A DNA stretch of 14,821 nt from contig CAJUOR010000036.1 of NCBI GenBank assembly GCA_910588165.1, positions 1 to 14,821 of the forward strand, written 5' to 3'. The notes under the pieces were generated by a model. The model was given only the letters and a program-made list of their open reading frames with translations. It did not search any database and was not told the DNA's origin. The position numbers were made by a program, and so were the translations under genes. Source of the stretch: an uncultured Thomasclavelia sp. GTDB taxonomy: Bacteria; Bacillota_I; Bacilli_A; Erysipelotrichales; Coprobacillaceae. Of this stretch, positions 13,552 to 14,821 are shown piece by piece; position 1 is the stretch's first letter, and every line of letters begins with the position of its first letter.

Positions 13552-14821
13552 ATGAAAACGTTAATTACAACTTTAAATGCAAAATTTATTCATACGGCTT
13601 TAGCTTTGCGATTACTTTATGTAGCAAGTAAAGATCAATATGATATTGATTTTAAAGAATATACCATTAAAGATGACCTTAATCATGTGAAAGAAAATAT
13701 TCTTTCTCAACAAGTAGATATCGTTGCTTTTTCTTGTTATATTTGGAATATTGAAAAGATCGGTCAATTATGTCATTTATTAAAACAAGCCAAACCGAAT
13801 ATAGTGATTATTTTAGGTGGTCCCGAAGTAACGTATGATCCTCAATATTTTTTAGAAAATTTGCCGATCGATTATGTGATGAGTGGTGAGGGTGAACAAA
13901 CTTTTCCGATGCTTTTAGGACAGATTGAAGCCCATGGTCCTATCAGTGTCTGTGGTGTTAGCTATCCGGACTTTATTTCGCAAGAAGTCAGTCAGGCGGA
14001 TATTGCCTATATTGAGCAATTAGATTCCCCCTATAATTTACCTCAAGATATTAAAGATAAGGCTAATCGTATTTTATACTTTGAAACAAGTCGCGGCTGT
14101 CCTTTTCAATGTCAGTATTGTTTATCCTCACTAGAGAAAGGATTACGCTTTTTTTCCAAAAACTACCTTGAGAAACAATTGGACATTGTTATTCACAGCG
14201 GGGCAAGGACAGTCAAACTTTTAGATAGAAGTTTTAATGCCAGTTTGCAGCACGCTCTTTTCATTTTGGATTACTTATTTAGAAACTATCAAGAAGGGCA
14301 ACAGTTTCAATTTGAAATCAATGCCGATGTTTTTGCCGATGAGCTAGTTGATTTTATCAATAATTATGCACCCAAAGGGTTGTTGCGATTTGAGGTCGGT
14401 ATTCAGTCGACGCATGAGCCAACCAATCGTGCTGTTAAAAGAATGCAGAACTTTACTCGTTTATGTGAAGTCGTTAAAAAGTTGATGGCAGGCGGTAAAT
14501 GTGATTTGCATTTAGATTTGATTGCCGGCTTGCCTTATGAAAGCTATGAGCGATTTGCACAGTCATTTGATGAAGTTTTTCAGTTTCGAGCTAAAGAATT
14601 ACAACTAGGTTTCCTGAAATTATTAAGGGGAACTTCACTTCGAATTGAGGCTAGTGCTTTCGGGTATGTTTACGATGAAACCCCACCTTACGAAATGACA
14701 TCTAATCATTGGTTGGGGCAAGAAGAAATTCAAAAAATTCATCAGGCGGAAGATATGTTAGAGAAGTATTGGAATAGCGGGCGTTTTAGTTTAAGTATGA
14801 ATGCAATCATGGACGATGAGG
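13552..14821 (+). CDS. B12-binding-domain radical SAM protein (DUF4080-type), 3' end beyond window
   Basis: The frame is open from ATG 13552 to the window edge (423 codons seen). The N-terminal part is a cobalamin-binding-like Rossmann domain: MKTLITTLNAKFIHTALALR, then VDIVAFSCYIWN, IVIILGGPEVTYDP and VMSGEGEQTF. It lacks the DxHxxG motif of base-off B12 binders, so cobalamin use is unproven. A radical SAM barrel follows with ETSRGCPFQCQYC, whose C183, C187 and C190 form the CxxxCxxC [4Fe-4S] site, then FEVGIQSTHEPTNRAVKR and HLDLIAGLPYE. Relatives in Firmicutes carry a C-terminal DUF4080 region, and their substrate is not established. GGAG (13541-13544) is 7 nt upstream of ATG. The gene follows the rel terminator and is probably its own unit. 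Confidence 0.9.
   Translation, partial: MKTLITTLNAKFIHTALALRLLYVASKDQYDIDFKEYTIKDDLNHVKENILSQQVDIVAFSCYIWNIEKIGQLCHLLKQAKPNIVIILGGPEVTYDPQYFLENLPIDYVMSGEGEQTFPMLLGQIEAHGPISVCGVSYPDFISQEVSQADIAYIEQLDSPYNLPQDIKDKANRILYFETSRGCPFQCQYCLSSLEKGLRFFSKNYLEKQLDIVIHSGARTVKLLDRSFNASLQHALFILDYLFRNYQEGQQFQFEINADVFADELVDFINNYAPKGLLRFEVGIQSTHEPTNRAVKRMQNFTRLCEVVKKLMAGGKCDLHLDLIAGLPYESYERFAQSFDEVFQFRAKELQLGFLKLLRGTSLRIEASAFGYVYDETPPYEMTSNHWLGQEEIQKIHQAEDMLEKYWNSGRFSLSMNAIMDDE

Overview
The window is about 14.8 kb of AT-rich, gene-dense chromosome. Strong Shine-Dalgarno sequences (AAGGAGG type), compact intrinsic terminators and the gene order all point to a low-GC Gram-positive bacterium (Firmicutes). The region from the YrzE-like membrane protein to rel follows the known Bacillus neighbourhood yrzE-yrbG-spoVB-comN...recJ-apt-rel, with secDF and yrvC/yrvD absent here. 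The short RecJ and short IF2 suggest a reduced lineage such as the Erysipelotrichia. That assignment is inference from memory of gene order and protein style, not a database result.

Layout. (1) 1-2317: the end of a nusA-infB type translation operon. A few bases of an upstream gene lead into infB and rbfA, and an intrinsic terminator folds across the rbfA stop codon. (2) 2318-4430: a two-gene amino-sugar/sugar unit. An extended -10 promoter drives nagA, which overlaps a LacX-like aldose 1-epimerase by ATGA, and a hairpin follows. (3) 4473-5843: a class 3-like aldehyde dehydrogenase wrecked by two nonsense codons and two frameshifts. It ends in a bidirectional terminator. (4) 5876-8560: envelope and membrane genes in mixed orientation. 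These are an unrecognised 106-aa helical protein, a YrzE-like four-helix membrane protein, a DUF421 (YetF/YrbG) protein, and a SpoVB-like lipid-linked oligosaccharide flippase whose expected ATG appears to have been lost. (5) 8593-10595: ComN-like regulator, then a small terminator, then recJ. (6) 10602-13441: apt and rel, with their own near-consensus promoter and a terminator after rel. (7) 13487-14821: a B12-binding radical SAM protein cut by the window edge, preceded by a perfect 11-bp inverted repeat that brackets its likely promoter.

Most genes are housekeeping: translation initiation and 30S maturation, GlcNAc-6-P catabolism, single-strand DNA exonuclease, adenine salvage, and (p)ppGpp metabolism. 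apt and rel are both linked to purine nucleotide balance and share a promoter and operon. I found no CRISPR array, insertion sequence, tRNA, rRNA, toxin-antitoxin pair or phage gene, and nothing I would call a new defence or mobile system. The points most worth checking are the multiply broken aldehyde dehydrogenase, the missing start codon of the flippase gene, the terminator squeezed between comN and recJ, and the inverted repeat before the radical SAM gene.
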